Positions 38,153 to 47,193 of a stretch of 64,000 nt of DNA are shown here, piece after piece. How positions within the stretch are numbered: position 1 is the stretch's first letter; every line of letters begins with the position of its first letter. The translations under genes were made by a program, and so were the position numbers. This DNA is from an uncultured Litoreibacter sp. Lineage in GTDB: Bacteria; Pseudomonadota; Alphaproteobacteria; Rhodobacterales; Rhodobacteraceae. Under the pieces are notes generated by a model. It did not search any database. It had not been told where the DNA came from and worked only from the letters and a program-made list of their open reading frames with translations. Location of the stretch: NCBI RefSeq assembly GCF_947501785.1, contig NZ_CANMXB010000001.1, positions 3,538,501-3,602,500 of the forward strand. The letters are read 5' to 3'.

Positions 38153-38743
38153 ATGGCCCGGCCCAGAGAATTCAATACCGATGACGCGCTGAACGCGGCG
38201 ATGAACGTGTTCTGGGCCAAGGGGTACGAGGATGCGTCGTTGCCGGATTTGCTGGACGGCATGGGGATCACCCGCGGAAGTCTGTATAAAGCCTTCACGG
38301 ATAAACGTTCGCTCTTTTTAAGGGTAATGCAACGCTACGAGCAGGAGGCGGTCACCCCCGCGGTGAACTTGCTTGCAGACGACTCAATTTCTGACGGCCT
38401 TGACCGCATTGAGACATTGTTCCGCAACGTGGTGCAAACCGTGCGCGGCGGCGATCAGCGCGGATGCCTCATGTGCACCGCCGCCGCTGGGCCCGCTTCC
38501 GAAGACATGGAAATCTCCCAAATCGTGCAAAATCTGCTAGATCAAATGAAGGCAGGTTTCGATGCGGCGCTCGCGGCCGCGGGTGATTTTGCCTCGGTCA
38601 CGCCAGAGACCCGCGCGATCCTGTCCGATATGTTGGTGACACAGTATGTCGGTATTCGCACGCTGACCCGTGCCCAAACAACCGCGGCCCAGCTTGATGC
38701 CAGTGTCACGGCTATTATCGCGTTGCTCAGGGCGCGCGCTTAA
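38153..38743 (+). CDS. TetR/AcrR family transcriptional regulator
   Basis: 196 residues. The N-terminal helix-turn-helix (about 8-50: FNTDDALNAAMNVFWAKGYEDASLPDLLDGMGITRGSLYKAFTDKRSLF) is typical, and the C-terminal ligand domain contains GGDQRGCLMCTAA with two Cys, a feature of the TetR_C group that responds to small electrophiles or oxidants in some members. Divergent from the DM13-SPW genes across two palindromic boxes, so it probably represses them and itself. The 3' end overlaps the convergent DUF1007 gene by four bases. Confidence 0.93.
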   Translation: MARPREFNTDDALNAAMNVFWAKGYEDASLPDLLDGMGITRGSLYKAFTDKRSLFLRVMQRYEQEAVTPAVNLLADDSISDGLDRIETLFRNVVQTVRGGDQRGCLMCTAAAGPASEDMEISQIVQNLLDQMKAGFDAALAAAGDFASVTPETRAILSDMLVTQYVGIRTLTRAQTTAAQLDASVTAIIALLRARA

Positions 38744-39396
38744 GTAGAAGGGCAGGACACCAATATCTCGGTCGCGAACGCCTCTCCGAGCATCGGGATG
38801 TCCATCTCTTCCAGGTCGGCGTCGGCGTCGATTGACAGCAACATCGCTTCCATCTGGGCAAGCTCGTTGTCGATGTCGGGCTCGACGCGGCGGATGGCGC
38901 ATTGACCATTTCCGATCAACCGCACCGGCAAAGTCAGCTCGTATGAGGTGTAGTAGCTCTCATCAAAAGCTTGCACCGACAGCGTGTCACCGCCCACCAG
39001 GGGGTTGCCCGTCACCTCCCGAATATGCGTGGAGACGATCTGCCCGTTCACCATCGTCGCCGTAGATTTCATCGGGCCGGATAGCTTCAACGGTTGGCCG
39101 TCCAGTTTGGCGACCAGGTCGCCATTGAACCCCGGCGCCCATTTCGCGTCGAACCCTGCCAACTTGCGTTCTTCGCGCTTGGTCAGCGCTCCGTCGCCGT
39201 CTTTGTCTAGCCCTTTGTCCTCGGCAATCAGCAGGGAATAGAAGGCATCATAGCCCCACGTCACCTTGATATGCGTCAGGCGGCCCTTGCGGTCGAAAAC
39301 AATATCTACACCCGCCTGTACAAATACATGCGGGTGGGCGTCTGCGGCCTGCGGGGCAAGCAGGGCGGCGGCGATAAGGGGCGCGAGATATCTCAT
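38740..39396 (-). CDS. DUF1007 family exported protein
   Basis: 218 residues with a signal peptide (about 1-20, AAALLAPQAADA) and mature start HPHVFVQAGVDIVFD. It has a DKDGDGALTKRE EF-hand-like loop and a beta-rich body. DUF1007 is known in metal-related contexts, often next to RcnA/NiCoT-type nickel-cobalt transporters; no such transporter is adjacent here, only the TetR gene (convergent) and lysC. The N-terminal HPH could be a metal ligand. The start ATG at 39396 is preferred over an upstream TTG. Confidence 0.88.
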   Translation of the reverse strand: MRYLAPLIAAALLAPQAADAHPHVFVQAGVDIVFDRKGRLTHIKVTWGYDAFYSLLIAEDKGLDKDGDGALTKREERKLAGFDAKWAPGFNGDLVAKLDGQPLKLSGPMKSTATMVNGQIVSTHIREVTGNPLVGGDTLSVQAFDESYYTSYELTLPVRLIGNGQCAIRRVEPDIDNELAQMEAMLLSIDADADLEEMDIPMLGEAFATEILVSCPST

Positions 39397-39442
39397 GGGC
39401 AAATGCTACCGCAGCCGCCCCGTCAACTCAATCGTGCTTGGC

Positions 39443-40705
39443 TCAGGCGGCCTGTTCCAGCTCAAACGCGTCATGCAGGGCTTGTACGGCCAGTTCCATG
39501 TATTTGCGGTCGATCAGCACCGAAATCTTGATCTCGGACGTGGTGATGACCTTGATGTTGATGCCGTCGGCTTGCAAAGCCTCAAACATCTTCGCCGCCA
39601 CACCGGCATGCGACCGCATCCCGATGCCAACAACTGAGACCTTGGCCACATCCGTATCCGCCACCAGGTCGTGGAAGTTGATTTCGCCTGCGGCCTTGGC
39701 GTCTTCCATGGCTTTCTCGGCGCGCGCCACCTCGTTCACCGGGCAGGAAAAGGTCATGTCGGTGCGACCTTCCTCGGAAATGTTCTGCACGATCATATCC
39801 ACGTTGACGCCCGCGTCGCTGAGCGGGCCAAAGATCGCCGCGGCGATCCCCGGGCGGTCGGCGACCGAGATCAGCGTCATCTTTGCCTCGTCGCGCGAAT
39901 AGGCCACGCCTGCCACTACGTTGCTTTCCACGATATCCTCCTCGTCGCAGACCAATGTGCCCGCGTTGTCATCCATTTCCTCAAAGCTGCTTAGAACGCG
40001 CAGCTTCACCTTGTAACGCATTGCCAGCTCAACGCTGCGCGTTTGCAGCACTTTCGCGCCCAAAGACGCGAGCTCCAACATTTCCTCAAAGGAAATGCGG
40101 TCCAATTTGCGGGCCTTGTCTTCGATGCGCGGGTCGGTGGTGTAGACCCCGTCCACATCGGTGTAGATGTCGCACCGCTCCGCCTCAAACGCGGCGGCGA
40201 AGGCCACGGCGGTGGTGTCAGACCCGCCGCGTCCAAGCGTAGTGATCCGGCCTTCGGGCGAAATGCCCTGGAAGCCCGCGACGACCGCGACCTTCATGCC
40301 TTCGCCAAATTTAGCGTCCAGATTGTCGGTCGGAATTTCTTCGATCCGGGCCGCGCCATGCGCGTCGGTGGTTTTCAGCGGCACCTGCCAGCCCTGCCAG
40401 CTGCGCGCCGGGACGTCCATTTCCTGCAGCGTCAGCGCCATCAGCCCGGCGGTGACGTTCTCGCCTGACGACACGATCGCGTCATATTCGCGCGCGTCAT
40501 ACATAGGGGAGGTTTCGTTGACCCAGCCTACCAGCTCGTTCGTCTTGCCCGACATGGCGGAGACGATGACGATCACCTCGTAACCTTTCGCCACCTCGAC
40601 GCCTACGCGTTTGGCGGCCCGCTTGATGCGGTCCAGGTTCGCGACGGAGGTCCCGCCGAATTTCATAACAAGCCGTTTTGCGGGCGCAGTCATTTCATCG
40701 TCCAT
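39443..40705 (-). CDS. lysC: Aspartate kinase
   Basis: 420 residues. Phosphorylates aspartate, the first step of the lysine, threonine, methionine and diaminopimelate pathway. Kinase domain signatures VMKFGGTSVAN and GRGGSDTTAVAFAAA are clear, followed by two ACT domains (from about 270 and 350; SVADRPGIAAAIFGPLSDAGVNVDMIVQN and VVGIGMRSHAGVAAKMFEAL) that mediate feedback by lysine and/or threonine. Start at 40705 or 4 codons later; neither has a clear ribosome site. thrC, in the same pathway, lies about 18 kb away. Confidence 0.97.
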   Translation of the reverse strand: MDDEMTAPAKRLVMKFGGTSVANLDRIKRAAKRVGVEVAKGYEVIVIVSAMSGKTNELVGWVNETSPMYDAREYDAIVSSGENVTAGLMALTLQEMDVPARSWQGWQVPLKTTDAHGAARIEEIPTDNLDAKFGEGMKVAVVAGFQGISPEGRITTLGRGGSDTTAVAFAAAFEAERCDIYTDVDGVYTTDPRIEDKARKLDRISFEEMLELASLGAKVLQTRSVELAMRYKVKLRVLSSFEEMDDNAGTLVCDEEDIVESNVVAGVAYSRDEAKMTLISVADRPGIAAAIFGPLSDAGVNVDMIVQNISEEGRTDMTFSCPVNEVARAEKAMEDAKAAGEINFHDLVADTDVAKVSVVGIGMRSHAGVAAKMFEALQADGINIKVITTSEIKISVLIDRKYMELAVQALHDAFELEQAA

Positions 40706-40765
40706 TGCGTAGAGATAAAGTCCGCCCGCGTCTTATGCCGCTACGCCGCCAAGGGCAAGCCGCCG

Positions 40766-41425
40766 TTAGAAGGGATGCGGGCTGCCGTCATAGGTCAGGA
40801 ACTCGCCGGTCGAACCTATGCCGAGCGCATCAAACCGCGTCATCAGCCCGTCGCGGGACTGATCTACTGTGATTGCCGCAGCGTCGCCGCCCATATCTGT
40901 CTGCACCCAGCCGGGGTGATAGATGCCAACTGCTATGCCTTCAGACGCCAGGTCGCTCGCCAGATTGCGTCCCAAATTCAGCACCGCCGATTTGGAGGCG
41001 CGATAGATGTAGGATCCGCCCGGCGCCAATTCAGAGGACGCCATTTGTGACGAGATAATTGCGATCTTGCCGGCCTTTGCTGCCCGCAGTTTCGGCAGCA
41101 ATGTCTGAATGGTCAGGAACACGCCGGTCACGTTGGTGGCAAAGCTGTCTGCCCACATCTGCGCGGGGTAGCCGCCGTCCAGCGCTTGGCCCTTGTCGTG
41201 GTAAACGCCCGCATTACACACCAGCAAATCCACCGTATCCGCCGCATAGTTGGCTGCTAGACGGTCAAATGCGCCCGCTTCAGACACATCCAATTGCATC
41301 CAGTCGCCGCCGTCCGGCCGCGACCCACGATATGTGCCAAACACCGCGTCGCCGCGCGCCGCGTAACCGTCAAACAGGGCGCGCCCGATGCCGCGGGTGG
41401 CACCGGTGATCAATACATTGCTCAT
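40766..41425 (-). CDS. Short-chain dehydrogenase/reductase
   Basis: 219 residues. Rossmann motif TGATRGIG at the N-terminus, NAGVYHD mid-protein and the catalytic YRASKSAV (Tyr-x3-Lys). NAD(P)-dependent oxidoreductase of unknown substrate. Its ATG at 41425 overlaps the DUF1178 stop by one base (TGATG), so the two are translated together. Confidence 0.9.
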   Translation of the reverse strand: MSNVLITGATRGIGRALFDGYAARGDAVFGTYRGSRPDGGDWMQLDVSEAGAFDRLAANYAADTVDLLVCNAGVYHDKGQALDGGYPAQMWADSFATNVTGVFLTIQTLLPKLRAAKAGKIAIISSQMASSELAPGGSYIYRASKSAVLNLGRNLASDLASEGIAVGIYHPGWVQTDMGGDAAAITVDQSRDGLMTRFDALGIGSTGEFLTYDGSPHPF

Positions 41426-41850
41426 CAATTGGTCTTTCTGGAGGGCATGAAGGGCAAAGGCACCACAGGCACGCCGTCTTCTATCAGGGCTTTCGCCTCG
41501 TCCGGTTTGGCCTGACCGTAGATAGAACGCTCAGGCGTTTCGCCGTCATGTATCTTGCGCGCCTCGGCGGCGAAGTCGGTCCCCACATCCTCCGAGGTGG
41601 CCTCCACCTTCTCCCGCAGCTCTTTGAACGCCTGTTCCGCTGTGGATGCGGGCGCGGACAAGGGGCGCTCCACATTCGTGTCAGTCGCCTTTCCGATCCG
41701 TGGGGCCATCACTGACTTGCGAACGTCCGTCCCGCCGCAGATGGCACACGTGACCATCGACGCCGACAGAAGCTTGTCAAACGCGTCAGCGGACTGGAAC
41801 CAGCTGTCAAACTGGTGGTCCTTGTCGCATATCAGGGAGTAGCGGATCAT
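41425..41850 (-). CDS. DUF1178 family protein
   Basis: 141 residues starting MIRYSLICDKDHQFDSWFQSADAFDKL, with VTCAICGGTDVRKSVMAPRIG: the CDxxHxFDxWF...CxxCG layout of DUF1178, probably a zinc ribbon. Function unknown; a nucleic-acid or protein-binding role is only inferred. Coupled to the downstream SDR gene and about 60 bases after the NUDIX gene, so the three may be one transcript. Confidence 0.9.
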   Translation of the reverse strand: MIRYSLICDKDHQFDSWFQSADAFDKLLSASMVTCAICGGTDVRKSVMAPRIGKATDTNVERPLSAPASTAEQAFKELREKVEATSEDVGTDFAAEARKIHDGETPERSIYGQAKPDEAKALIEDGVPVVPLPFMPSRKTN

Positions 41851-41912
41851 CTGTTGGACAACTTCTTACAAACGTGTTCGACCAAACATAGGCGGCGCTT
41901 GCGCAGGTGCAA

Positions 41913-42389
41913 CTACCGTTCCAGCAAAGCCGGGTCAAAATGCTTCAAAATCTTGCGCAATTCCGGTTCACGCACCTTTTCAGCGGCCTTTTTCAGGCTG
42001 AACCATTTGCGGCGTCGCTCATCCATTTCGGGGTATTCGTCCAACACTTTCCTCACCCGCACCGGGAATACCGACACGGCACACGGCAAATCGTCCGTGC
42101 CGTCCATCATTTTGGTGTAGGAATATAGTCCCAGACAAACATTGAGCGCCTTGCCCTCAACACCCGCTTCCTCAAAAGCTTCGGTGGCGGCGGTTTGCGC
42201 AGGTGTCGCGCCTTCAACCGGCCAGCCCTTGGGGATGATCCAGCGGCCCCGTTGACGGCTTGTGACCAGCAAAATCTGAGTTTTTTCGTTCTTGACGCGA
42301 TAGCACAGGGCCGCGAATTGGGTGCGAACGTCTCGTTTGTTTTTGGCCTCCATCCGCAGAGGGGCCTGCTTCATACGCAGAAGTGACAT
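41913..42389 (-). CDS. NUDIX hydrolase
   Basis: 158 residues. The Nudix box region PKGWPVEGATPAQTAATEAFEEAGV fits the relaxed form seen in DIPP-like alphaproteobacterial members: the metal-binding EEAG is intact, while the upstream Glu is Ala and the Arg is Thr. It probably hydrolyses a nucleoside diphosphate derivative or a (di)phosphorylated inositol or dinucleotide; which one is not evident. ATG at 42389. Confidence 0.9.
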   Translation of the reverse strand: MSLLRMKQAPLRMEAKNKRDVRTQFAALCYRVKNEKTQILLVTSRQRGRWIIPKGWPVEGATPAQTAATEAFEEAGVEGKALNVCLGLYSYTKMMDGTDDLPCAVSVFPVRVRKVLDEYPEMDERRRKWFSLKKAAEKVREPELRKILKHFDPALLER

Positions 42390-42544
42390 AAACCGCCTAA
42401 ATCGTCGTTTCTTATTTGTTTTGCAGTATCATAGCCGCAAAATCCCAGTTTTTAAAGGGTAGGCTGTTTTGGTTAAGGATTTGCAACACGCAGGGCAGCG
42501 GATAGGGCTTGGCTTCCGGACCTGCCGATTTATGGTCGAACGCC

Positions 42545-43657
42545 ATGACCGCCCGGCCCATTTTCATCGGATCCGAGATCTACAGAGGCTCCAGCTACGG
42601 CCGTTGGCACCCCCTTCGGGTGCCGCGTGTGTCAACCGTGATGGACCTGGCGCGCGCCATGGATTGGTTGCCGCCCGAGCAGTACGTGACCTCCCCCCGG
42701 GCCAAAGCATCGGCGTTGCAGGCCTGGCACCACCGCGACTACATCAAGGCGCTTCAACGCGCCGAACGCACGCAAGAGGTCGGTGAGCAGGACAAAGAGC
42801 GTTACCAGCTTGGCACTGTCACCAACCCGGTCTTCCCGCAGATGTTTTCCCGCCCCGCCACCGGGGTTGGCGGCGCGCTGCTGGCGGGCGAATTGTTGAA
42901 GTCGGGCGGCATCGTTTACCAGCCCGGCGGCGGTACCCATCACGGGATGCCGGGGCACGCCAACGGGTTTTGCTACCTCAATGACCCGGTGTTTGCGATC
43001 CAGTCCCTGCGTCGCAACGGCGCTGCTCGCATCGCTTATGTGGACATAGACGCCCACCACCCGGACGGGGTGGAACATGCCTTTGGCGATGATCCTGGCA
43101 CCTTGCTGATCTCAACGCACGAGGCGGGCCTTTGGCCACGCTCTGGCCTGTTGGGCGGCGCGCCCACCACACTAAACCTGCCGGTCCCGCGCGGGCTTCA
43201 TGACGACGACATGGCGTTGATCCTGGATGAACTGATCCTGCCTCTGGTGCAGAGTTTCAAACCGGACGCGATCGTGCTGCAATGCGGGGCCGACGCAGTT
43301 GAGGAGGACCCTCAATCCCATCTCTCTGTGTCCAACAACGCCCATTGGGCGGTGGTCAGCGCTTTGCAAAACATGGCCCCGCGCTATTTGGTGCAAGGCG
43401 GTGGGGGGTACAATCCGTGGTCCGTTGGTCGTCTCTGGACCGGCGTTTGGGCAACGCTCAATGGGCATGACATTCCCGAAACGCTCCCCGAGCAAGCCGA
43501 AGCCGTCCTGCGTGGGTTAGAATTCAAGAGCAACAGCCGAGGCCGCAACCCGCCCAACCACTGGTTCACCACCATCCGCGACCAACCGAGAGGCGGCCCA
43601 ATCCACGAGGGCCTGCGCCGCGACATTCAAACGCTTCGCGACCTCGCAAGGTTCTAA
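42545..43657 (+). CDS. Histone deacetylase family amidohydrolase
   Basis: 370 residues from ATG 42545 (MTARPIFIGSEIYRG). Zinc deacetylase of the HDAC/acetoin-utilisation/acetylpolyamine amidohydrolase superfamily. Zinc and catalytic residues are visible: GGGTHHGMPGHANGFCYLND (tandem His), YVDIDAHHPDGVEHAF (Asp and His ligands) and LVQGGGGYNP near the C-terminus. Bacterial members deacetylate polyamines, acetyl-CoA synthetase or other molecules; the substrate cannot be told. The stop overlaps the convergent dehydratase by 4 bases. Confidence 0.92.
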   Translation: MTARPIFIGSEIYRGSSYGRWHPLRVPRVSTVMDLARAMDWLPPEQYVTSPRAKASALQAWHHRDYIKALQRAERTQEVGEQDKERYQLGTVTNPVFPQMFSRPATGVGGALLAGELLKSGGIVYQPGGGTHHGMPGHANGFCYLNDPVFAIQSLRRNGAARIAYVDIDAHHPDGVEHAFGDDPGTLLISTHEAGLWPRSGLLGGAPTTLNLPVPRGLHDDDMALILDELILPLVQSFKPDAIVLQCGADAVEEDPQSHLSVSNNAHWAVVSALQNMAPRYLVQGGGGYNPWSVGRLWTGVWATLNGHDIPETLPEQAEAVLRGLEFKSNSRGRNPPNHWFTTIRDQPRGGPIHEGLRRDIQTLRDLARF

Positions 43658-44628
43658 ACCGTTGGCGTGCCGCCCTCCAACACCGTCTTGAACCAGCCGG
43701 TATCCACGTTGCCGCCGCACAAAATCACGCCCACTTTCTTGCCTGACATGGCGTTACGCTCCTGCATCAGCCCCGCCAATGGCGCGGCGCCCGCGCCCTC
43801 CGACATGTTATGCGTCGCGGTGTAGTAAAGCCGCATCGCATCGGCGACTTCGTCGTCGCTCACCGCCAAAAACCGCGCGGCTCCTTTGGAATAAATGTCG
43901 TATGCCTCCTGCACAGGGACCCGCACGGCCATTCCGTCGGCAAAGGTGCGGGCCGAGTTCGTCTCGACCAACCGTCCCGCTTCCACCGACAGTTTCGCCG
44001 TCTGCGCCTGGTCCGACACCACGCCCACGACTTCCGTCTTCAGACCCAACGCGTCCCGCGCTAGGATGGTGCCGCAAATCCCTGACCCGCAGCCGATGGG
44101 CACGTAAACCACGTCCAGATCCGGCGCCTCGCTGAACAGCTCAAATGCGTAGGTCGCAACGCCCCGCACCAACTCGTCATGGAAGGGCGGCACGATGAAC
44201 AGCCCTTGTTCTTCGGCGACGCGGAACGCCTCCACCTTCGCCTCGTCAAAGTCATCGCCGAACTCTACCAGTTCCGCTCCAAAGGCCTGCATCGCGGCGT
44301 TTTTCTCCACCGAGTTGCCGCGTGGCACATAAACCAACGCCCGCAATCCCAACGCCGTTGCCGCCCGGGCTTGAGACTGCCCATGGTTGCCTCGGGTCGC
44401 GGTGCAGATGCCCTTGTATTCGGGATGCGTGCGCACCAGCCAGTCCATGAAGGTGATCCCGCCGCGCACTTTGAAGGCCCCGGTGGGCCCATGGTTTTCA
44501 TGCTTCACCCATGTCTCGCAGCCGGTACTTTCGTTCAGCAACGGCCATGAATATTGCGGGGTGGGGGCCATATGGCGGTGCACCAGTGCGGCGGCCGCCT
44601 CTAAGTCGGATTTGGTCATAGTAAACAT
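43654..44628 (-). CDS. Threonine-dehydratase-like PLP enzyme
   Basis: 324 residues, fold type II PLP enzyme without a C-terminal ACT domain. PLP lysine in HGPTGAFKVRGG and the phosphate-binding glycine loop PIGCGSGICG are clear, along with RGNHGQSQARAATALG. It could deaminate threonine or serine, or act as a racemase or hydroxyaspartate lyase; the absence of a regulatory domain favours a catabolic role. The ATG at 44628 is chosen over the one at 44619. It is divergent from modA across 85 bases. Confidence 0.88.
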   Translation of the reverse strand: MFTMTKSDLEAAAALVHRHMAPTPQYSWPLLNESTGCETWVKHENHGPTGAFKVRGGITFMDWLVRTHPEYKGICTATRGNHGQSQARAATALGLRALVYVPRGNSVEKNAAMQAFGAELVEFGDDFDEAKVEAFRVAEEQGLFIVPPFHDELVRGVATYAFELFSEAPDLDVVYVPIGCGSGICGTILARDALGLKTEVVGVVSDQAQTAKLSVEAGRLVETNSARTFADGMAVRVPVQEAYDIYSKGAARFLAVSDDEVADAMRLYYTATHNMSEGAGAAPLAGLMQERNAMSGKKVGVILCGGNVDTGWFKTVLEGGTPTV

Positions 44629-44713
44629 GAGCCGAACCCTACGCCCCTGCGCCGCGCGCACAAGTCCAGAAATAACGCTTGCGCCCGCCGCGCCGGAGGT
44701 CACAATCGCCCGG

Positions 44714-45412
44714 ATGCTGCTAACGCGACGCCATATGATTGCCCTCGGGGCCGCCGCGTGTACCACGCGCGCTTATGCGTCCGAGGTGCCTACCGTGTTC
44801 GCCGCGGCCAGCTTGAAATCCGTGCTCGACGAGATCGCCTCGGAAGTCACCCCCATGCGGCTGGTATATGCAGGCAGCGGCACGCTCGCTCGCCAGATCC
44901 AGCAAGGCGCGCCGGCCGACCTCTTCATCTCTGCCAATGCGCAGTGGATGGACGCGGTGACGCCGCAGATTATGGCGGGCACCCGCCGCGACCTTTTGGG
45001 CAATGCGCTGGTCATTGTCGGCCCGCAGGGGCACCCGCCGCTGGACCTAAGCGCAGCGCCCAAAGGCCGCATCGCCATGGGCTTCACGAACGCGGTCCCC
45101 GCCGGTCAATACGCCAAAGCCGCATTCGAAAAATTGAACCTCTGGGACCAGCTGGAAATTGTCGAGACCGACAACGTCCGCGCCGCCCTGGTTCTCGCAG
45201 CCCGCGGCGAAGTACCCTTCGCGGTTACGTATGCAACCGACGCCCGCGCAGACCCACGCGTCAAAATCTTGCACCGTTTCGCCCCCAACCTGCACCCGCC
45301 GATCACCTACCCGATGGCCGCGCTGTCACGCTCATACAACCACACAATCCAAGCCCTTACCTCCCCCGAAGCCGCCGCGATTTTCAAGGCGGCCGGCTTC
45401 ACGGTGCTGTAA
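44714..45412 (+). CDS. modA: Molybdate ABC transporter, periplasmic binding protein
   Basis: 232 residues with a signal peptide (about 1-22, ACTTRAYA). The sequence EVPTVFAAASLKSVLDEIA, then YAGSGTLARQIQQGAPADLFISANAQWMD and GRIAMGFTNAVPAGQYAKAAFEKL are the ModA ligand motifs that bind molybdate or tungstate. First gene of modABC. The RBS GGAGG lies an unusually long 14 bases before the ATG. modE-type control boxes are not evident. Confidence 0.95.
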   Translation: MLLTRRHMIALGAAACTTRAYASEVPTVFAAASLKSVLDEIASEVTPMRLVYAGSGTLARQIQQGAPADLFISANAQWMDAVTPQIMAGTRRDLLGNALVIVGPQGHPPLDLSAAPKGRIAMGFTNAVPAGQYAKAAFEKLNLWDQLEIVETDNVRAALVLAARGEVPFAVTYATDARADPRVKILHRFAPNLHPPITYPMAALSRSYNHTIQALTSPEAAAIFKAAGFTVL

Positions 45413-46090
45413 ATGAGCCTTGGCCCTGAAGAATGGCAGGCCATCACCCTGTCGCTGCAGGTGGCGCTGACGGCCACCATCCTCAGCCTGCCGCTGGCGA
45501 TCTGGGTGGCGCATGTGCTGGCCCGCAAAACCTTCCCCGGCAAACAGATCCTCAACGCCGCCGTGCACCTGCCGCTGATCCTGCCGCCCGTGGTCACCGG
45601 CTACCTGCTGTTGCTGGCCTTCGGCGCTCAAGGCGCGATCGGTGCAATGCTCGCCAAAATCGGTGTCACCCTGGCCTTCAAGTGGACCGGCGCGGTGCTG
45701 GCTGCCGCCATCATGGCCTTCCCCTTGATGGTTCGCGCCATCCGGTTGGGGATAGAGGCAGTCGATCCCAAACTTGAACAGGCGGCCACAACCCTCGGGG
45801 CATCCCCCGTCAGGGTGTTCGCCACAATCACGCTGCCAATGTGCTTGCCATCCGTCATTGCAGGCGCGGTCCTCGCGTTTGCCAAAGCTCTGGGCGAGTT
45901 CGGGGCCACCATCACCTTCGTCGCCTCCATCCCCGGCGAGACCCGGACGCTGCCCTCGGCCATCTACGCCTTCCTGCAGGTCCCCGGTGCGGAACGCTCC
46001 GCCATCAACCTGACCATCATTGCCGTCATCATCGCGGTCGCCGCGCTGCTTATCTCGGAGTGGCTTGCACAAAAGGCGGCCCGCAGATGA
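45413..46090 (+). CDS. modB: Molybdate ABC transporter permease
   Basis: 225 residues with five or six hydrophobic segments and the permease-loop signature LGASPVRVFATITLPMCLPSVIAG near residue 140 (EAA-type motif). Starts one base after the modA stop and overlaps modC by ATGA. Imports molybdate or tungstate for molybdenum cofactor enzymes. Confidence 0.95.
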   Translation: MSLGPEEWQAITLSLQVALTATILSLPLAIWVAHVLARKTFPGKQILNAAVHLPLILPPVVTGYLLLLAFGAQGAIGAMLAKIGVTLAFKWTGAVLAAAIMAFPLMVRAIRLGIEAVDPKLEQAATTLGASPVRVFATITLPMCLPSVIAGAVLAFAKALGEFGATITFVASIPGETRTLPSAIYAFLQVPGAERSAINLTIIAVIIAVAALLISEWLAQKAARR

Positions 46091-47187
46091 GTGGCGGTTT
46101 CGAGATACGGGTGCGTCAGCAGCTGGGGGCGTTCACCCTCGACGTTGGGCTGCAAGGCACGCAAAGCGGGGTCACTGCGCTATTCGGCCCGTCTGGGTCC
46201 GGCAAGACCAGTCTTGTCAATGCGGTCGCGGGGCTGAGCAGACCCGACTACGCCTTTATCCGCATCGGGGATCGGGTGCTTAGCGACACCAACACGGGCG
46301 TCTTTGTGCCGCCCCACCAGCGCCGGGTCGGCTACGTATTTCAGGACGCGCGCCTGTTCCCTCATATGAGCGTTGCGCAAAATCTCGATTACGGGCGACC
46401 CAAAATGGTCTCGCTGCCCACCTCCTTGCCGCTGTTGGCCGAGACACTGGGGATCGGCCATTTGATGGAGCGGTCCCCAAAAGACCTGTCCGGCGGGGAG
46501 GCGCAGCGGGTGGCCATAGGGCGCGCCCTGATGAGCAACCCGGCCATCTTGCTGATGGATGAACCGCTGGCCTCTCTCGATCAGGCGCGGCGGGACGAGA
46601 TTTTACCCTATCTCGACCAGCTCACCCAAATGACCGACACGCAAATTTTCTACGTCTCCCATTCCATGGCCGAGGTGGCGCGGCTGGCCGACACGCTTGT
46701 TCTGCTGAAAGAGGGTCAGGTCATCCGCCAAGGCCCCGCCGCCGACATCCTGTCAGACCCCGCCGCGGTTCCCGACATAGGCGTGCGCGAGGCGGGAGCG
46801 GTGCTGACGGTGCATGTCAAATCGCAGGACGCGGGCGACGGGCTGAGCGAGCTGGCAACCTCCGCCGGCAGGCTGCTGCTGCCGAAGTTCAACGCCCCTG
46901 ACGGAACCCAATTGCGGGTCCGCATCTTGGCGTCCGACATCATTCTGTCCAGGGACAAGCCGGACGGGCTCTCGGCGTTGAACATCCTTCCGGCCGTCGT
47001 CGCAGAAATTATCGAGGGTGCAGGCCCCGGCGTCGCCGTCGCGCTGAAATCGGGCGAAGACCGGCTGCTCGCCCGCATCACCCGCCGCTCCGCCCGCGCG
47101 TTGAAGCTGGCGCAGGGCATCAAATGTTATGCGGTCATCAAAACCGTGTCCGTAGCACCCGGCAATATCGGCCAGCACAAAGGATAA
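46087..47187 (+). CDS. modC: Molybdate ABC transporter ATPase with C-terminal molybdate-binding domain
   Basis: 366 residues. Walker A FGPSGSGKTS, Q-loop FQDARLFPHMSV, signature LSGGEAQRVAIGRAL, Walker B ILLMDEPLASLD, H-loop YVSHSM. The C-terminus (about 290-366, TRRSARALKLAQGIKCYAVIKTVSVAP) is the MOP-like regulatory domain that binds molybdate and feedback-inhibits import. The stop is followed after six bases by the oxoprolinase gene, which is therefore probably in the mod operon. Confidence 0.96.
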   Translation: MSGGFEIRVRQQLGAFTLDVGLQGTQSGVTALFGPSGSGKTSLVNAVAGLSRPDYAFIRIGDRVLSDTNTGVFVPPHQRRVGYVFQDARLFPHMSVAQNLDYGRPKMVSLPTSLPLLAETLGIGHLMERSPKDLSGGEAQRVAIGRALMSNPAILLMDEPLASLDQARRDEILPYLDQLTQMTDTQIFYVSHSMAEVARLADTLVLLKEGQVIRQGPAADILSDPAAVPDIGVREAGAVLTVHVKSQDAGDGLSELATSAGRLLLPKFNAPDGTQLRVRILASDIILSRDKPDGLSALNILPAVVAEIIEGAGPGVAVALKSGEDRLLARITRRSARALKLAQGIKCYAVIKTVSVAPGNIGQHKG

Positions 47188-47193
47188 AGCGTT

